The position numbers were made by a program, and so were the translations under genes. A DNA stretch of 64,000 bases, from assembly GCA_030685235.1 (NCBI GenBank), contig MU839162.1, positions 144,238 through 208,237 of the forward strand, read 5' to 3'. The stretch comes from Copromyces sp. CBS 386.78. Taxonomy: Eukaryota; Ascomycota; Sordariomycetes; Sordariales; Sordariaceae. The notes under the pieces are model-generated. The model was not told where the DNA came from and made no database searches. It worked only from the letters and a program-made list of their open reading frames with translations. Below, piece after piece: positions 35,271-48,100 of this stretch (position 1 is its first letter; every line of letters begins with the position of its first letter).

Positions 35271-38130
35271 TTACTTGGGAGTGAGCACGATGCCTTCGTA
35301 CTCCTTGCTCCTAATGATCTCCAAGGTCTGCAGGAAGTGCTTCCGGCTGGCTTCGACCGAGGCCGAGTCTTGCTGGTTACCGGCTAGGTTGGAGTGTATG
35401 AGCTCGATTAGGCCGTTGAGGTACTTGGTGGTAACCTGCAAGCAAAAAATGTTAGTTAACATGGTAAGAGCTAACGGAGTTGAAGGGGTGGATGGTGACG
35501 GGGCGTACCGATTCATTCTTTTGATCAAAGTAGTACACGTATCTGTCCAAAATTTCGACAAACAACTCGATGGAGGTAGCAGTCTCCATGCATGAGTCCG
35601 CAACACGGAGAGCGCGCTGCAGGCATTCGAGAACACGCTTGCCATCCCGGTAAAGCTATCACATGGCACGTTAACACTGCAAACCAACCGAAAAGGGGAA
35701 GCGCTGTTACTAACCTCGGTCTCCTCAGTCTCCCCGTTACTAGCAATCGGAGTCGCCCACCACAGATGACTAGCCAGGTAGACAGCCCGGCACTGATCCG
35801 GCTTCCTCAGCAGCTTACTGGCGTGCTGCGCGCACTTGGTGATGAGCGTGTCGTAGTTCTCCTTTCCGAAGTTGCGCGTGCGGTGCAGGGCGCTGGCAAT
35901 CGCGCAAACGGCCTGGAACTGCGCCTTGGAGTCGCTGATGGCCTCCTCGTACACCGTGAACGCCTGCGCAAAGAATTCGTACGCCACCTCCTCGAACTCG
36001 GTCTTGTCGGCCATCTGGCCGCAGGAGCAGAAGAGGCGCAGGGACAGCTCGGCGGCGCCGGCGCCGTTGACGCGCGTGTAGAGGGTCGAGATGGCCGAGT
36101 GCAGGAACTTGAAGAGCGCGGAGCACTGCGACTGCCAGTTGTCGTCGTAGTGCTCACGAGCCTTGTAGCGGCGGGCGAGCTTGAGGCCGGCGGTAATGAG
36201 CGGTGGCGTTGTGGTCCGGATACGCTCGTTGCCCTCGGCATATGCCTTTCTTGTCGCCTGCAGGAGGCGGAATTGGGTGTCGTTATCCTCGGACTGGAGG
36301 AGGTGGACAAGGCGGGCCAGCCAGCCTTGTTCCTCCAATGTCTCGTCTGTCTCCAGAGCACGACCGCGCTGCTGAACGACACCGGGGTAGCCGGACGGCG
36401 CTTGCGATCCTTCCTTGATGAGGACCTTGAGCACTTCCAGAACATTCTCCAGGTTGGCCGTGGTAGTGATGTGGGTTTGGTTCTTGATTAAGTGTCTGGC
36501 CACTTCGCCAGCGACGGCCCTCCGTGTAGGATAGGTTTGCGACTGGAACAAAGGAACATATGTTGGCAGGGCAAGTGCAGTAAATATCGACACATACCGC
36601 TTAAGGGGTGCCTGAAGCAAGGCCAAGATACTCTGCTGCGCTGGCGGCGAATGCAAATCGGCGCTGTTGGCGTGTTCTTTTACCTTGGAGTGGGCGTAGT
36701 CGAGGATCTGGTCGACATAGTCTAGCCTTTCAGGATAGATGTTGAGTGCTAGGTTCGTGAGAGATACACACAGCGCAATAGTGTCCTGGATCGGAAGATG
36801 TTGGGCTTGAACAAGGTTCTTGACCTGTCCGAAAAAGATTTCGTATAGAGGCACGTTCTCGGGAATGCCCCTATGCTTCTTGGTCGGTTCGGGTTCATCT
36901 CCATTGGTCGGGGTAGCCTCGGTCTCTGCTACTGCTGGTTCGGCATTTTCAGTTTCATCAGTCGAACCCACATCAGCTTCCGCATGCTCTCCATTTTCAG
37001 GGGCTTCGGGTGTCGGCGCGCTCGTTTCTTCGGCTTCTGCGGCTGATTTTGCGAGTTTCACTCTTTCCAGCAGTTTCGTGAGCGCTTCTTCCTCCAACTG
37101 GCCCCTATCCTCGTCTTCCTCGTTCTGGGCCTCTCGCTCGGCGTAGTCTGATAGTCTGTCCATCAGGCCAATGACGATTCCCTTTACATTGACGTGGGGA
37201 TTTAACCTGGACACAGCGGCGAGGAACTGATCGAGGGTGTGAAGATGGAACTCGTCGGGGAAGACCTGAGTGATGACCTCGAGCAGATATTCTTGCGCCA
37301 GGACATCCCGACACTGCACAACCTGCTCCAACAGGGGAGCTAAAATGCCATTTTTGTATGTCGGCAGATCCACCAGCTGGCTTAGACGGACAATGTTGTT
37401 TCCCACGAGCAATTGCAGCTCTTTCCTCTCCTGCGTCCGCTGGTCTCTCTCTCTCGAGTGTCCTTGATGTTGGAGCCGGACCCAGAGCTTGTTCATCTCG
37501 ACGAAGTTGGTCAGGATGAAGTTGATCGAATCCTGCAGGTTGCCCTCCGGGCCTTCGGAGTCGCCAGCCGGGAGGTAGTCGCGTGCCTGTCCGGAAAGGT
37601 AGTAGCGCAGAAACAAACCGCGAACGGGATGCTGGACACCACGGCTCATGTCCATCATGTCCTTCATCAGCTCCTTGACGGGAGCGCCGTCGATGGACAT
37701 GTAGGCGGTGCCGACCGTGATCATGAGATAAAGGCGGGGTATGATGTTGCCGGCATACTGGACGAGCTCGTAGAGGTCGGCGAGGTGATTGACGGGGTGG
37801 TTCTCGCGCAGGTGGACGGAGAGGTATCGGAGAGCATCGAAGACGGCCATGTACAGCTCGTAGTACTGTTTGGGGCCCAGACTGCTGGTTCGAAGCTCGG
37901 AGACAAGGGTGGAGCTATAAGTTGTCGAGAGTGGTCGACGGTCAGCACCAGCGCATATCGAGCCATATCGTATCACGCTTCTTTGGGGACACATACCAGC
38001 ACTTGAGAGCATCCATGAGCTTGCCGGGAGTGTCGAGACATTTGCGCATGAGGCTCGTTTGCTGTCGGACAGCGATCAAGGCATCTTCGAGGAGGCGGGC
38101 CTGGTCCTCAGGCGGCGCGGGGGTCGACAT
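35271..38130 (-). CDS. vps35: retromer subunit VPS35
   Basis: Complement of join 35271-35435, 35509-35655, 35715-37914, 37997-38130; 881 residues. Retromer is the coat that returns vacuolar sorting receptors from endosomes to the Golgi; VPS35 is its long alpha-solenoid scaffold and binds VPS26 at the N-terminus and VPS29 at the C-terminus. The sequence shows DALKCCSTLVSELRTSSLGP across the first junction and the family signature PRLYLM (104-109) within NIIPRLYLMITVGTAYM, the VPS26-binding region. C-terminal landmarks include LYRDGKRVLECLQRALRVAD in exon 3. A fungal acidic, low-complexity insert (about 320-385) lies mid-protein. Introns of 82, 59 and 73 bp; all four exons join without frame loss. 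It shares a ~580-bp divergent promoter region with the F-box/ankyrin gene. Confidence 0.96.
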
Positions 38131-38711
38131 GTCGCTTGTATGCGTGTTGGTGTGTGTCTTTGACGTCGTGTTTGATGCAACGGTTTCCGTGTTCGAGGTT
38201 GGCTAGAGAGTGCGGGACCATGCGGGCATTGGTCTTGTGCTGGTGACAGAAACGGTGATGGCGCAGCAAGTCGTAGTAATGTCGGGATGTCGTTTTGAGT
38301 CGCGGAATGACGACGCTCCAAAGTTGGATAAGCCGCAGCCGTAGGATGGAAGGTAAGGTACCTTAGGTAGAGGTAGCTGACAGGTGTTGGTAGGAGCTCC
38401 AGAGGGACCTACCAGGGGACTCCTATAGCTGCACTACTAACAGCTGTCTTGGTGTATCTCTATGTTTCAGGGTATGAGCTGTTAATGCAATAAGCATACC
38501 TAGCGACGGGACAGGTGCTCTTCGTTCATACCTACCTAGAGGTACCTAGCATGGAATGAAGCTGCCGACGGCAACCAGGAGCTCTTGATTACGTAAAGCA
38601 CCCCACACGTGATGAATGATAACCGCATCAAATTATCGAGAATTGAGGCCATTCAGACGAGTCCCTTCGCCGCTCACTTAGACTCTTGCGGCCGCCCAAA
38701 TAGTCAACAAT
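38131..38711. promoter_or_regulatory. divergent promoter region, vps35 / F-box-ankyrin gene
   Basis: A 581-bp gap between two divergent starts. It carries clustered GGTACCTTAGGTAG (about 38355) and CCTACCTAGAGGTACCTAG (about 38530) words, partly palindromic repeats of a TACCTA/TAGGTA core. Their function is not known from the sequence. Confidence 0.45.
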
Positions 38712-41700
38712 ATGGCCGCGCTCATCAACCTGCCGCCCGAACTTCTCCTGAACGTTGTACAACATCTGGATTTCAGAGACTTGGCATCTGCGATCCGAGT
38801 GACCAGATTTTGTCACTTGGTCTTGACTGGCGAATTATACAATGACAAGGGCAAGAAAGAGGCTGTGCGCTGGGCCGCCGATAATGGCAGCTGTTTGGTC
38901 ATGAGAACCGCACTATCACATTGCACCCAAGAGCTGGAAAGGGACCGATTCATCAACAGGCCCATCCCTAATTCTAATCAAGACCCCCACCGGCCGGTCT
39001 CTGCCACTCCGCTTGCTCGCGCATCTTACCGTGGTCATCTTGATCTTGTCAAGTATCTCTTGGACGTTGGGGCAAACCCAGCTTTCTCGTCGCGCCGGCT
39101 CTGCACCTGCATTGACTTGCAAAGCATCTTCGAGGGCTTCGAGGGCCACGATGCTCCCAATGTCCCGGCATGGTATCCTCTTCATTATGCAATATGCAGG
39201 TAAGTCTCGAGCCCTTGACTTTTGGTATGCTCCTCGTTTGAGCTCTTCTGATCTTCTGAACATTGCTCCCAAACAGTAAGAATGAAGAGGTCGCTCTACT
39301 CCTTATCGACCGGGGTGCGCCCTTGGTGGCGTGTGACGGTGATCATAATATCACTGCCCTCCAAAGTGCCGCTGCGAACGGCTGTCCAAAAGTCGTACAC
39401 CGTCTCGCGAAACGGTACCGTGAGCTGACATACGGTCCTCTGGTAAACCCCGGGCATGAGAAAGACGTAGGTCGTCTGCTAGACCCCAGGGCAACCGATG
39501 CTCGTCTACACACTGCGATGCACTATCTCACGCTGTGTCCGCGTCGTGAACATATTGGCGAAATATGTCTCTGTCTAATGGACCTTGGGATTCCGCTAGA
39601 TACTCCATGGGGTAGTATGGCCATGTCGCCCCTTCTGATGGCGTGCGCATTGGGTAATTTCACGGTGGGTACCGAATTTGTGCAATTCGGAGCAAACCTT
39701 CAACGTCGAGACCCGACAGAGGAGGAACGCCAGCAACATCTCCAGGCACACGTCATGCCGGAACACCGACAAGGAAACGCCCCATACGTCTACACTGCCC
39801 TAGGAGTCGCGTATAAACAAGCTAAGCAGGCGGGCGTTGTGTGGCGGCCAGGCGGCCAGGCACGCTGGGAAATCGAACGGCAGAACTTCATCAGAGTATT
39901 CATCCAGCACAACGGCAAGGCTAACAACCCCGTGAGTCTAGCTGGCGACACCGCTTTGGCAAGAGCAGCTGACAGAGGGTTAGTTGCTGAGATACAAATA
40001 CTTGTCTCGGAGGGAGGCGCTGTTGTTGACAGGCCAGATGCGTTTGGAATGACACCGTTGTGCAAGGCTGCACTACGCGGAAGATTCGCCGCCGTTGAAG
40101 TAGGTTTACATCGCCATTACACCTCAGTACTTCCTTTCCTAATAAGCACCTGTTTACTTGGTTCATAGGCGCTCCTGGAAGCCGGGGCGGACCCAAACCT
40201 TCCCAGTCGAATCGGTCACGTCACCGCCCTGGAGCTGATCAGTGGCATGATCGCGTCACCAGAAATCGAGCAGATCATGATATTGCTACTACGCTACGGT
40301 ACGCGTGTGGGAAGATTATCACCTCGGTCTTCCCATCAATATGACAGAACTTACTTGATCAGTTTGTTGAAGCGAGTTCTCGAGCGTAACAACCACTCAG
40401 ATTATTTGGCTATGAAGACAATTCTCGAAAACAGCACTGAAGCAAATATCTCACGTGGGTGTTGGCAATACGCGGCTGAGGTAGCCCTTCGTCTCAATAA
40501 AAACGGAGATTCTAAGAAGCCCGGAGACAGAGGCATGTGCTTACACCTAGGTTACTTTGGTGAAAAAGTTGGCTATGTCTTCGATGATTCCCGACTCTGC
40601 TCGATTGTCAAGCAGCTCATCCAAAGAGGCTACCCGGGGAACATGCCGTGTCTGTTCTCGCTCGGAGGAAGCAATATAGAACTTCGCGCGCAGAGTTATT
40701 TCCACAGCGTGGTCAAGACACTCAGCGGGGCCTTCACCCGAGAAGCGATGCTGACCTTGGCCTTGACTCATAGTGAAAAGTCGGCGTTGCCTTTGGTCAC
40801 TCAGTTGCTCGCTGAATACGATGCGCACGACTACGACTTCACTGGGAGGATTCACTGTCTCAGCACCAAACCGACGCTACTTCATCTCGCTTGTAGCAAC
40901 GGCGACTGGGGATCCGCAGGCCTCCTTATCACCAAAGGTTGCTCCGCGGACGCTGTCAATGGTTGTCTTCTGACGCCCATGGCGGAGGCTGCAGCGAGGG
41001 GCTACAGGAAGCTGGTCGAAGCTCTGATGGACTGTACGTCGGCCGATCCACACGAGTCTTACCGGACTCCTTCAACCACCACCAGATTATTGCAAGACCA
41101 AGTAGCAGCCCAAGGCGACTTTCTTCGCCCGCCTCCCGGGACCAAGATCTCCCAATTCGTTATCCGTGAGCTTATCAAGCTTCAGGGTGCACCTCTAGGG
41201 TTTCCCAATACCGATACCAGCAATCAACACTCAATAGACCCATCCCTCCCCAAAAAGGGGGGTTGGAACCATTTCACGCCACATCACTATGGATTTTCTG
41301 CTTTTGAGGCTGTAAGTTGCGTCGAAATTTGCAAGTAGTCCTTCTAGCCGTCCCGGCCACTAACCTCCTGTACACATACCTAGGCCTGTCACGAGGGACA
41401 AAGCGACGTCGTGAAAGCCATTCTCAAGCGTAAACCCCTCTTCAGGCACCCCATGCTCCAAGTCCAGTGGGGTTTCATGGCCCTAAAGCCGTCCTTCAGC
41501 CCCCTGACCGACGCCGCCCTGAACGGCCACTGGGACACGGTGCACATCCTGCTGCGCCACGGCGCGGACCCCAACCAGGGAATCCTCCGTGGCTGTCTCG
41601 ACCTGACGCCCCTCCACATCTGCGTGGAGGCGCTGGTGCACACGGTCCGACTATACAACGTCGAGGCCGAGACGCTGGCTACCGAGCAGCCCATACCCCC

Positions 41701-42133
41701 CGGCTCCGATCTGGAGGCTCCGCCGCCGTTCCCGGCGGATATGCACCCCCAGCTACGGCCGTTCGTCCAGAGGATTCAGAAGATTGTCAGGGTTATTGTG
41801 CACTTGAAGAAAAGAGGGGCAAAGGAGGAATCGGATAATGGTGTCTTTAGAGAGGTGCATCAGTTGCCTGGAGAGCCGTTTTCGCAAGATACGATGGGCT
41901 TGTTAAGGAGGTTGACGGACATGGAGGAACCGGGGTACATGGGCGGTAGGTTCATGGAGAGACATGGGGAGGTGGTGGTGACGAGGAAGTTTACGTTGGA
42001 TGCGGAGGGGAAGAAGATGGTGCTGTTTGATGAGACTAAGGGAAACGGCCAGTCGAAAAATGAGGGTGAGGGTGAACCGAATGAGGGTAACGAAAAGCCG
42101 AAGAAGGGCGATCAGAAGCCGAAGAAGAAGTAG
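38712..42133 (+). CDS. F-box and ankyrin-repeat protein
   Basis: Join 38712-39199, 39277-40099, 40169-41311, 41384-42133; 1067 residues. An N-terminal F-box-like motif (NLPPELLLNVVQHLDFRDLA, 6-25) would bind Skp1 in an SCF ubiquitin ligase. Dispersed ankyrin repeats follow, with typical TPL-x2-A and LL-x-GA patterns: ATPLARASYRGHLDLVKYLL then DVGANP (about 97-122), GMTPLCKAALRGRFAAVEAL then LEAGADPN across the second junction, PTLLHLACSNGDWGSAGLLI, and TDAALNGHWDTVHILLRHGA. Ankyrin repeats usually hold a partner, so it may be a substrate adaptor; the target is unknown. The C-terminus is a Lys/Glu/Pro repeat tail (NEKPKKGDQKPKKK). Introns of 77, 69 and 72 bp. Such genes belong to large, fast-changing families in filamentous ascomycetes. 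Confidence 0.9.
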
Positions 42134-42734
42134 GTAATCACGATGGCGCTGACGGGCGAACTTGGGTACTTGGCGTTTGGGTTGTGTTGGAGAACACTTT
42201 GCAATTGTTACGGATATTTTTTGTCTAGATCAGCAGCGGCATGACCATCAAGGGATGTATGTGCCATTTTGAATTTTGTTGATACCTTTCTAATTCGGAA
42301 TTGACCATTGCATTTTGTCCTTGTAGGGGTTGAGACAGTTTGGGATAGTGCTTGTCTAGTTTCTAGTATGCAGCATTTAATTGTACGATTCAACCTCATG
42401 GATTTGAGACATTGGGCTCTTTTAAAGTGAAACCCTAAAACATGTTGCATCACTGTTACTTTATGACTATAAAAATTCAGTCCCTCTCGCCCAATCATTC
42501 CATATGCACTTGATCTGAACTTGACGATGGACGTCAGCACCTAGCAACAGGGGCCTAAAACAAAGTGGGTCTTCATCCACCACCTTGACCACCCTGCCAA
42601 GGTTGGACTGAGGGGACCTCGGAACTTGGGCTCTTATGCGAGTTTCATTGCTAGGTTTTCCCCCCTTTCCCATTCATTCTTCCTCAATATCCAAAACCTC
42701 ACTTACCCACTCACTCGAGCGATCAAGGGCCAAC
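42134..42734. other. intergenic, no gene seen
   Basis: 3' flank of the ankyrin gene and promoter/leader of the membrane protein gene. The last ~80 bases are pyrimidine-rich. No supported frame. Confidence 0.5.
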
Positions 42735-44275
42735 ATGGCCCTCAAAAACACATCCCCTCCCGATTCCCCGTGGCTGGCCCAAGGTCAACGAACCCCCCGA
42801 CCTAGTCCATCCCCCGATACCCGCCCCCGCCGGACCTCAATCATAGCCCAACTCCAAGCGCGACGTACCTCTGGCTTTGTAGGATTCGCGGGCAAGTGTC
42901 TCGCTACCCTCGTCATCCTTATCTTCCTCTGCACCGGGGCCTACGGCGGGATGGTTACGGGGTTCACTAACGGGTTCTTTGCTGCTCTCACGAAAATCAA
43001 GACCGACCCCTCGGCCGTCGTGGGGTATGAGTCGAAGCGGGAGTTCACGGGCGTGGAGGCGGTGGATGAAATTTTGGTCACGTTGGTGACGTTTTTTGCT
43101 GCTTGGTTGGATGCTGGGGGCCCGGAAACGGGGGAGGAAAAGTGGGAGGGGCCGTGGCTGGAGGTATTGGTGAAGGGAAGGGGAGGAGAAATGTCAGGAG
43201 GAAGGACGTGGGAGGTGGATGTACCGCTTTGGATGGCCATGGTGCAGTTTGCGGGTGCTTGGGGGTTGGTGAGCGTGGAAGGGGGGAGGAGGGGGAATAA
43301 GGGTGGTTTGGCTCGGCTGGTTGGTTGGTAAGTGGGTGATTTTGCTTTACTTGTTTTGAGGGCTGTTGTTGATGATGTGGGGAGAACTGATGGAGCATGG
43401 ACAAGGCTGACTGACTGACTGACGGTTATCACAGGACTGGATTTTGGGGCATGGGCATGCAATTACTGTCATACACCATTGCTGGCCCGGTTTACTTTGT
43501 GATTCACTTGTTCACATCGCCTGGAGCAAGTGGCAGTGATCTCGACGCACTGGCCGTCGACAGGGGGGACATGGCTCTTCTGCCGGTGTGCATCACGATG
43601 GCTTTCCTCGTTCCGGCGTTCATGATGGGGTTACCAAGCCCTCAGTTCATCCCGCAAGCTGAGCATCAGAACTGGATGGCTACCTGGCAGGTGTTTCCCA
43701 TTCTGCAGGCTAACTTGATGTTCTTCCTTAAGAGCTTGTTTGGTTCTTCTGATGCTGGAGCAGAGGGGAACAGCAACAAAGTTATTGCGGGAAGGAAACC
43801 GGCTGGTGCAAGCCCAGTCTACAAGTTTACCATGGCCCTCTGCGTTGTGGCTCAGTTGGGCTACCTAGCCATTGCGCTGACGCCGTCCACTGCTTTGCCC
43901 GCAAGCTTGGCTGTCTCGTATCCGTGGCTTTCGGCGATGTTGAAGGAGGTGAACATTGGTTCGGCTATCCCAAGGGCGCTGTGGGATCCGCCGTCTCTCG
44001 ACGCGTCGAGCTTGGAGAAGGTCCGGATGGCGTGGTTGGCGCCGTTGGCGAAGCACTTTCTGCAGTGGGATGTTTACAGTGGTAACTTTGCGCTGCTCAC
44101 ATGGGCTGTGTACCAGTATTGGGCCGCTGGAGTCGGTGGTGGAAAGAGACTCGGCAAGGCGTTGGGCTGGTTCGTACTTGGAGGACCGGTTGCGGTAGCG
44201 GCGTATCTTTTGTGGGAGAGAGATGAGGCGGTTGTCGAAAGAGAAGATGATCGGGGGAGGAGGAGAAGTCGGTAA
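42735..44275 (+). CDS. multi-pass membrane protein, function unknown
   Basis: Join 42735-43327 and 43435-44275; 477 residues; 107-bp intron restoring LVGWTGFWGMGMQLLSY. The N-terminus is cytosolic, Pro/Arg-rich and disordered (1-48). Hydrophobic segments follow at about 52-72 (GKCLATLVILIFLCTGAYGG), near 108-122, at the start of exon 2 (LLSYTIAGPVYFVIHLF), at LLPVCITMAFLVPAFMMGLP, at MALCVVAQLGYLAIALTP, and near the C-terminus (WFVLGGPVAVAAYLLW). Exon 2 has the general layout of fungal integral membrane proteins resembling AtmA-type terpenoid-cluster proteins (helix ending PAFMMGLPSPQF, then WQVFPILQANLMFFL), but no prenyltransferase or P450 gene lies next to it. A biosynthetic role is therefore not supported. 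The C-terminus is highly charged (REDDRGRRRSR). Confidence 0.8.
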
Positions 44276-45027
44276 ACACTGCGCCTTCTAAACGGCAGTT
44301 TGTCACATTCCACAATTTGGATTCTACCCAAGCCCGTGTCGCCAAATTCTCGGATGTCCACTAAAGACACCAAATTAGCAGGCTGAGTGAGTGATGCTTC
44401 TCGAGCTGTGTTTTAAAAGATGAGGTTCAAGATGATTGAGATCGGGAAAGTCGGACTTGGGACGGAAACCAATGACAAACCTCCGAAATGTGGGGCCCCG
44501 AGACTGTCCCGTATCCACCACCACGGAAGGGACAAGGATCCGAAGCAGGATTCTAGATCCCATGTCGAGCAATCTTGGCGCCTTCCCTCTTTCATCCCAC
44601 CTCTGTTCTTTCCCTTCGTCATCATTCTCAATTTCCGTGTGTTCCGGCAGGCACTCACCACATTCAATCGCAACTACCAGTCGCTCGTTTCTTGCCGATT
44701 CCGTCGCTCGTTTCAGTCGCAGTTCGACTTTCTTCCGATGCATTCCATTGTTCAGTCTAATCTCGCCCGATTGAACCTTTGGGATTCGTTCAGCACTTTC
44801 ATCCGCGGGCTGCTCTCCATAGATTTTCTCGGGTTCTTCCCTGGGCCCGCGCAGCTCCACAGCTAAAGCCTGGAAAGCTGGCGACCATCGCCGTCACGAT
44901 TAACGGTAACAGCCAAACCCGCCCATGATACACCGTAACTGAGCCCCAGTAATGACCTGATCGGCCCGCCAATCCATCGGTGATCGTGACTTCTACACGT
45001 AGCGTACCGCGTAGACATAATCAACAC
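44276..45027. other. intergenic, no gene seen
   Basis: Frames at 44420-44866 (plus) and 44375-44860 (minus) mirror each other and show no domain; I reject them. Presumed promoter of the P4-ATPase gene. Confidence 0.45.
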
Positions 45028-45084
45028 ATGCGCTGGCGCAACCTAATCATCACTGTTTCCATATCTCGACAAGCGACACCATGA
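45028..45084 (+). promoter_or_regulatory. uORF 1 of the P4-ATPase gene (18 codons)
   Basis: ATG at 45028 in a weak context (C at -3), ending at TGA 45082-45084. The stop overlaps the next uORF start as ATGA (45081-45084). Peptide MRWRNLIITVSISRQATP. It matters only if transcription starts upstream of 45028, which the sequence does not prove. Confidence 0.4.
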
Positions 45085-45116
45085 ATCTTACGCCCCTTGG
45101 ACAGGCACCACTATGA
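45081..45116 (+). promoter_or_regulatory. uORF 2 of the P4-ATPase gene (11 codons)
   Basis: ATG at 45081 in a good context (A at -3), ending at TGA 45114-45116. The stop overlaps the main start at 45113 as ATGA. Peptide MNLTPLGQAPL. The arrangement would favour termination-reinitiation at the main ATG. Confidence 0.5.
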
Positions 45117-48100
45117 GCAGCTTTACCACGAGTACGGCCGAGGAGGGAGGCACCAGTGATATTTCGTTGGAAAAGGGCATCAACACCTTCAGTAAGGCCG
45201 GCATCCTGCGGAAAACTAGCTCCTCGGCGACAACGGTGACCAGGACCATCAAGGCCTCGACACAACAGCTATATCAAAGATACATTCTCGAACTTATCTT
45301 CCAAGAAAAAGAACTACCACCTTCGAAAGACGGCCGACATATCCCACTGAGACCTCATCATGACAAACCCCTGATCGACGAACGGCGAGGGAGCGCATAC
45401 ATACCAAACACGATTCGAACGTCCCGGTACACCGTTTACGATTTCCTGCCAAAGCAGCTATTCTTCCAGTTCTCGCGCCTGGCCAACTTCTACTTCCTCT
45501 GCGTCGGTGTTCCTCAAACCATCCCCGGCGTCAGTACCACCGGAAACTTCACCACCATTCTTCCGCTTTTGTTCTTCGTCCTTCTTACTGTGGTCAAGGA
45601 GGGATATGATGACTGGAAACGCCACCGGCTCGATAAGGTGGAAAATGCGAGAAGCGCGACCGTTCTCCGACCAATAGGCCATGTCGACAGCCGACAGGAC
45701 TGGCGGACTGGGTTTGCATTACGAAGGACAAAAGAGAAGGATACAGTGGCAGTGGACGAGATCATACCGGGCTCGGAATATAAATGGCACGCTACCCAAT
45801 GGAAGGATCTGAAAGTCGGCGATGTCATCAAGCTCTCCCGCGACGAGGATGTCCCCGCAGATATTGTGCTGCTTTACGCAGACGGCGAAAATGGTATGGC
45901 CTACATCGAGACAATGGCACTGGACGGAGAGACGAATCTCAAGAACAAACAGGTATCCAAGGCTCTGCAGCGTTGCAACACCATCCAAGGCATTGCCAAC
46001 TGCCAGGCCGAATTTGTAGTGGAGGATCCCAACCCAGATCTCTATCGATTCGACGGAAGAGTAACAGTGGACGGTGAAACGTTGCCGTTGACTTTGAATG
46101 AAGTGGTGTACAGAGGTTGCACGTTACGCAACACAACATGTGCCATCGGTATGGTCCTCAACACGGGAGAAGAATGCAAACTCCGACGAAATGCCGACCG
46201 ACATCCCAAGGCAAAGAAGCCAGCCATGGAGAAGATCGCCAACAAGATTGTTATCAGCCTGGTTGTCGTGGTTATCTCCCTTTCCGTCGGTTGCTCAATG
46301 GGCTATTTGATCTGGAAAGACGCCTATGAGCACAAGGCATGGTACTTGAGAGATCTAGGAGTGGAGTTCCAGAATATCATTATCGGCTTCTTCATCCAGT
46401 TCAACAACATCATTCCTTTAGCGTTATACGTGAGCTTGGAGATTGTCAAACTCGGGCAGATGTGGATGCTCAATTCTGACTTGGAGATGTACGACAAAGT
46501 GTCCGATACGCCGGCCAAGTGCAACACCAACACCATTCTCGAGAACCTGGGTCAGATCGGCTATGTCTTTTCGGACAAGACTGGAACTTTGACTGAGAAT
46601 GTCATGAAGTTTCGAAAGATGAGCATTGCCGGAACGACATGGTTGCATGAGATGGATATTCTCAAGGAGCAGGAAGAACTGGGTCTCACTCAGACGAAAA
46701 CCAAGGAGAAAGAGATGAAGGTCATGTTGGAACCGACCCCTGAATACGACAACTCGTTGACAAAGACAACAACCGTTGTGTCAATCCGTTCGCCGAATCC
46801 GCGCCGGTCATCTTCACAATGGCGGTCCACTGGCCGACCTGACCATGTCCAACCAGAGGTCACGACTGAGGACCTACTCCAGTACATAAGGTTGCGCCCA
46901 AATGCTCCTTTCTCGAGGAGGGCAGTTCAATTCATTCTTGCTATTGCACTCTGCAACACCTGCTTGCCGGAAGTTAGAGAAGGAGAGATTGAGTTCCAAG
47001 CCGCTTCACCGGATGAACTTGCTCTCGTCAAGGCTGCTCAAGATCTTGGGTTTCTCGTGGTTCAGCGTTCCTCCCACGCGGTCACGCTCCGTATCGACGG
47101 CACAGAAATGGAGCGCGCCTACCAGATCCTGGATGTTATTGAGTTTAGCAGCAAGCGAAAGCGCATGTCCATTATTGTCCGGTGTCCTGATGACAGAATA
47201 TGGTTGATCACCAAGGGTGCCGACTCCGTCATTCTTCCACGGCTCAGGATGGCACAACTGGCAAAGCAAAAGGCCAACGAGGTTCGCAAGAGCTTGGAGG
47301 CCGAGCATGAAATGCAACGCAGGAGTGAGGCTCGAGAGCCACGCAACAGTTTCGGTGGCCGACCAAGTCTTACAATCCGCCGCAGCATCAATCTCGCGAG
47401 ACAGAACAGCATTGCTGGACCTAGCAAGCGTCCGGTCAACAGCCGCAGTAAATCGTTTGAGGTGGGCAGAATGTCCCTGTCTGCACCAGAAGATCGCCTC
47501 AGGCCCCATATCACCGTCAGCACAGCATCTTATGATGTGCCTTATGAGGAGGCTGGCATGGCCTCAGTGCCAGACAGGTTCGCATTCCTTGACGATCCTT
47601 CCGTGTGCGACGAAGGTGCTATCTTCACCCGGTGCTTCAAACACATTGATGATTTCGCAACCGAGGGCCTTCGCACGCTTCTTTTCGCTGGTCGGTTCTT
47701 GTCCGAGTCCGAATACAAGACATGGAAGAAGCTATACCATGATGCAGAAACGAGTCTAGTGGATCGTCAAGAACGCATCGAAGCGGCTGGCGAAGTAGTT
47801 GAGCAGACGCTAGATCTCATTGGTGCCACGGCTATTGAAGACAAACTTCAGAAGGGTGTCCCGGAGACAATCGAGCGCCTCCGACGAGCTAACATCAAGA
47901 TCTGGATGCTCACTGGCGACAAGCGCGAAACGGCCATCAACATCGCCCACTCGGCTCGGCTTTGCCATCCTACTTCCGATATCTACATACTCGATGCCGC
48001 CAAAGGAAACTTGGAAGGTCAACTTATCGACATCGTTGACGAGTTGAACATCCGGGCCGAAACCATGCATAGTGCAATTCCCAACCACACAGTGGTAGTT

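Noticed and set aside
42735..44275. A secondary-metabolite cluster around the AtmA-like membrane protein
   Set aside because: Neighbours are an F-box/ankyrin gene and a flippase; no synthase, cyclase, prenyltransferase or P450 is present.
44375..44866. Mirror-image frames of 148 (plus) and 161 (minus) codons
   Set aside because: Neither has a recognisable domain, and open frames on both strands are typical of chance in this base composition.
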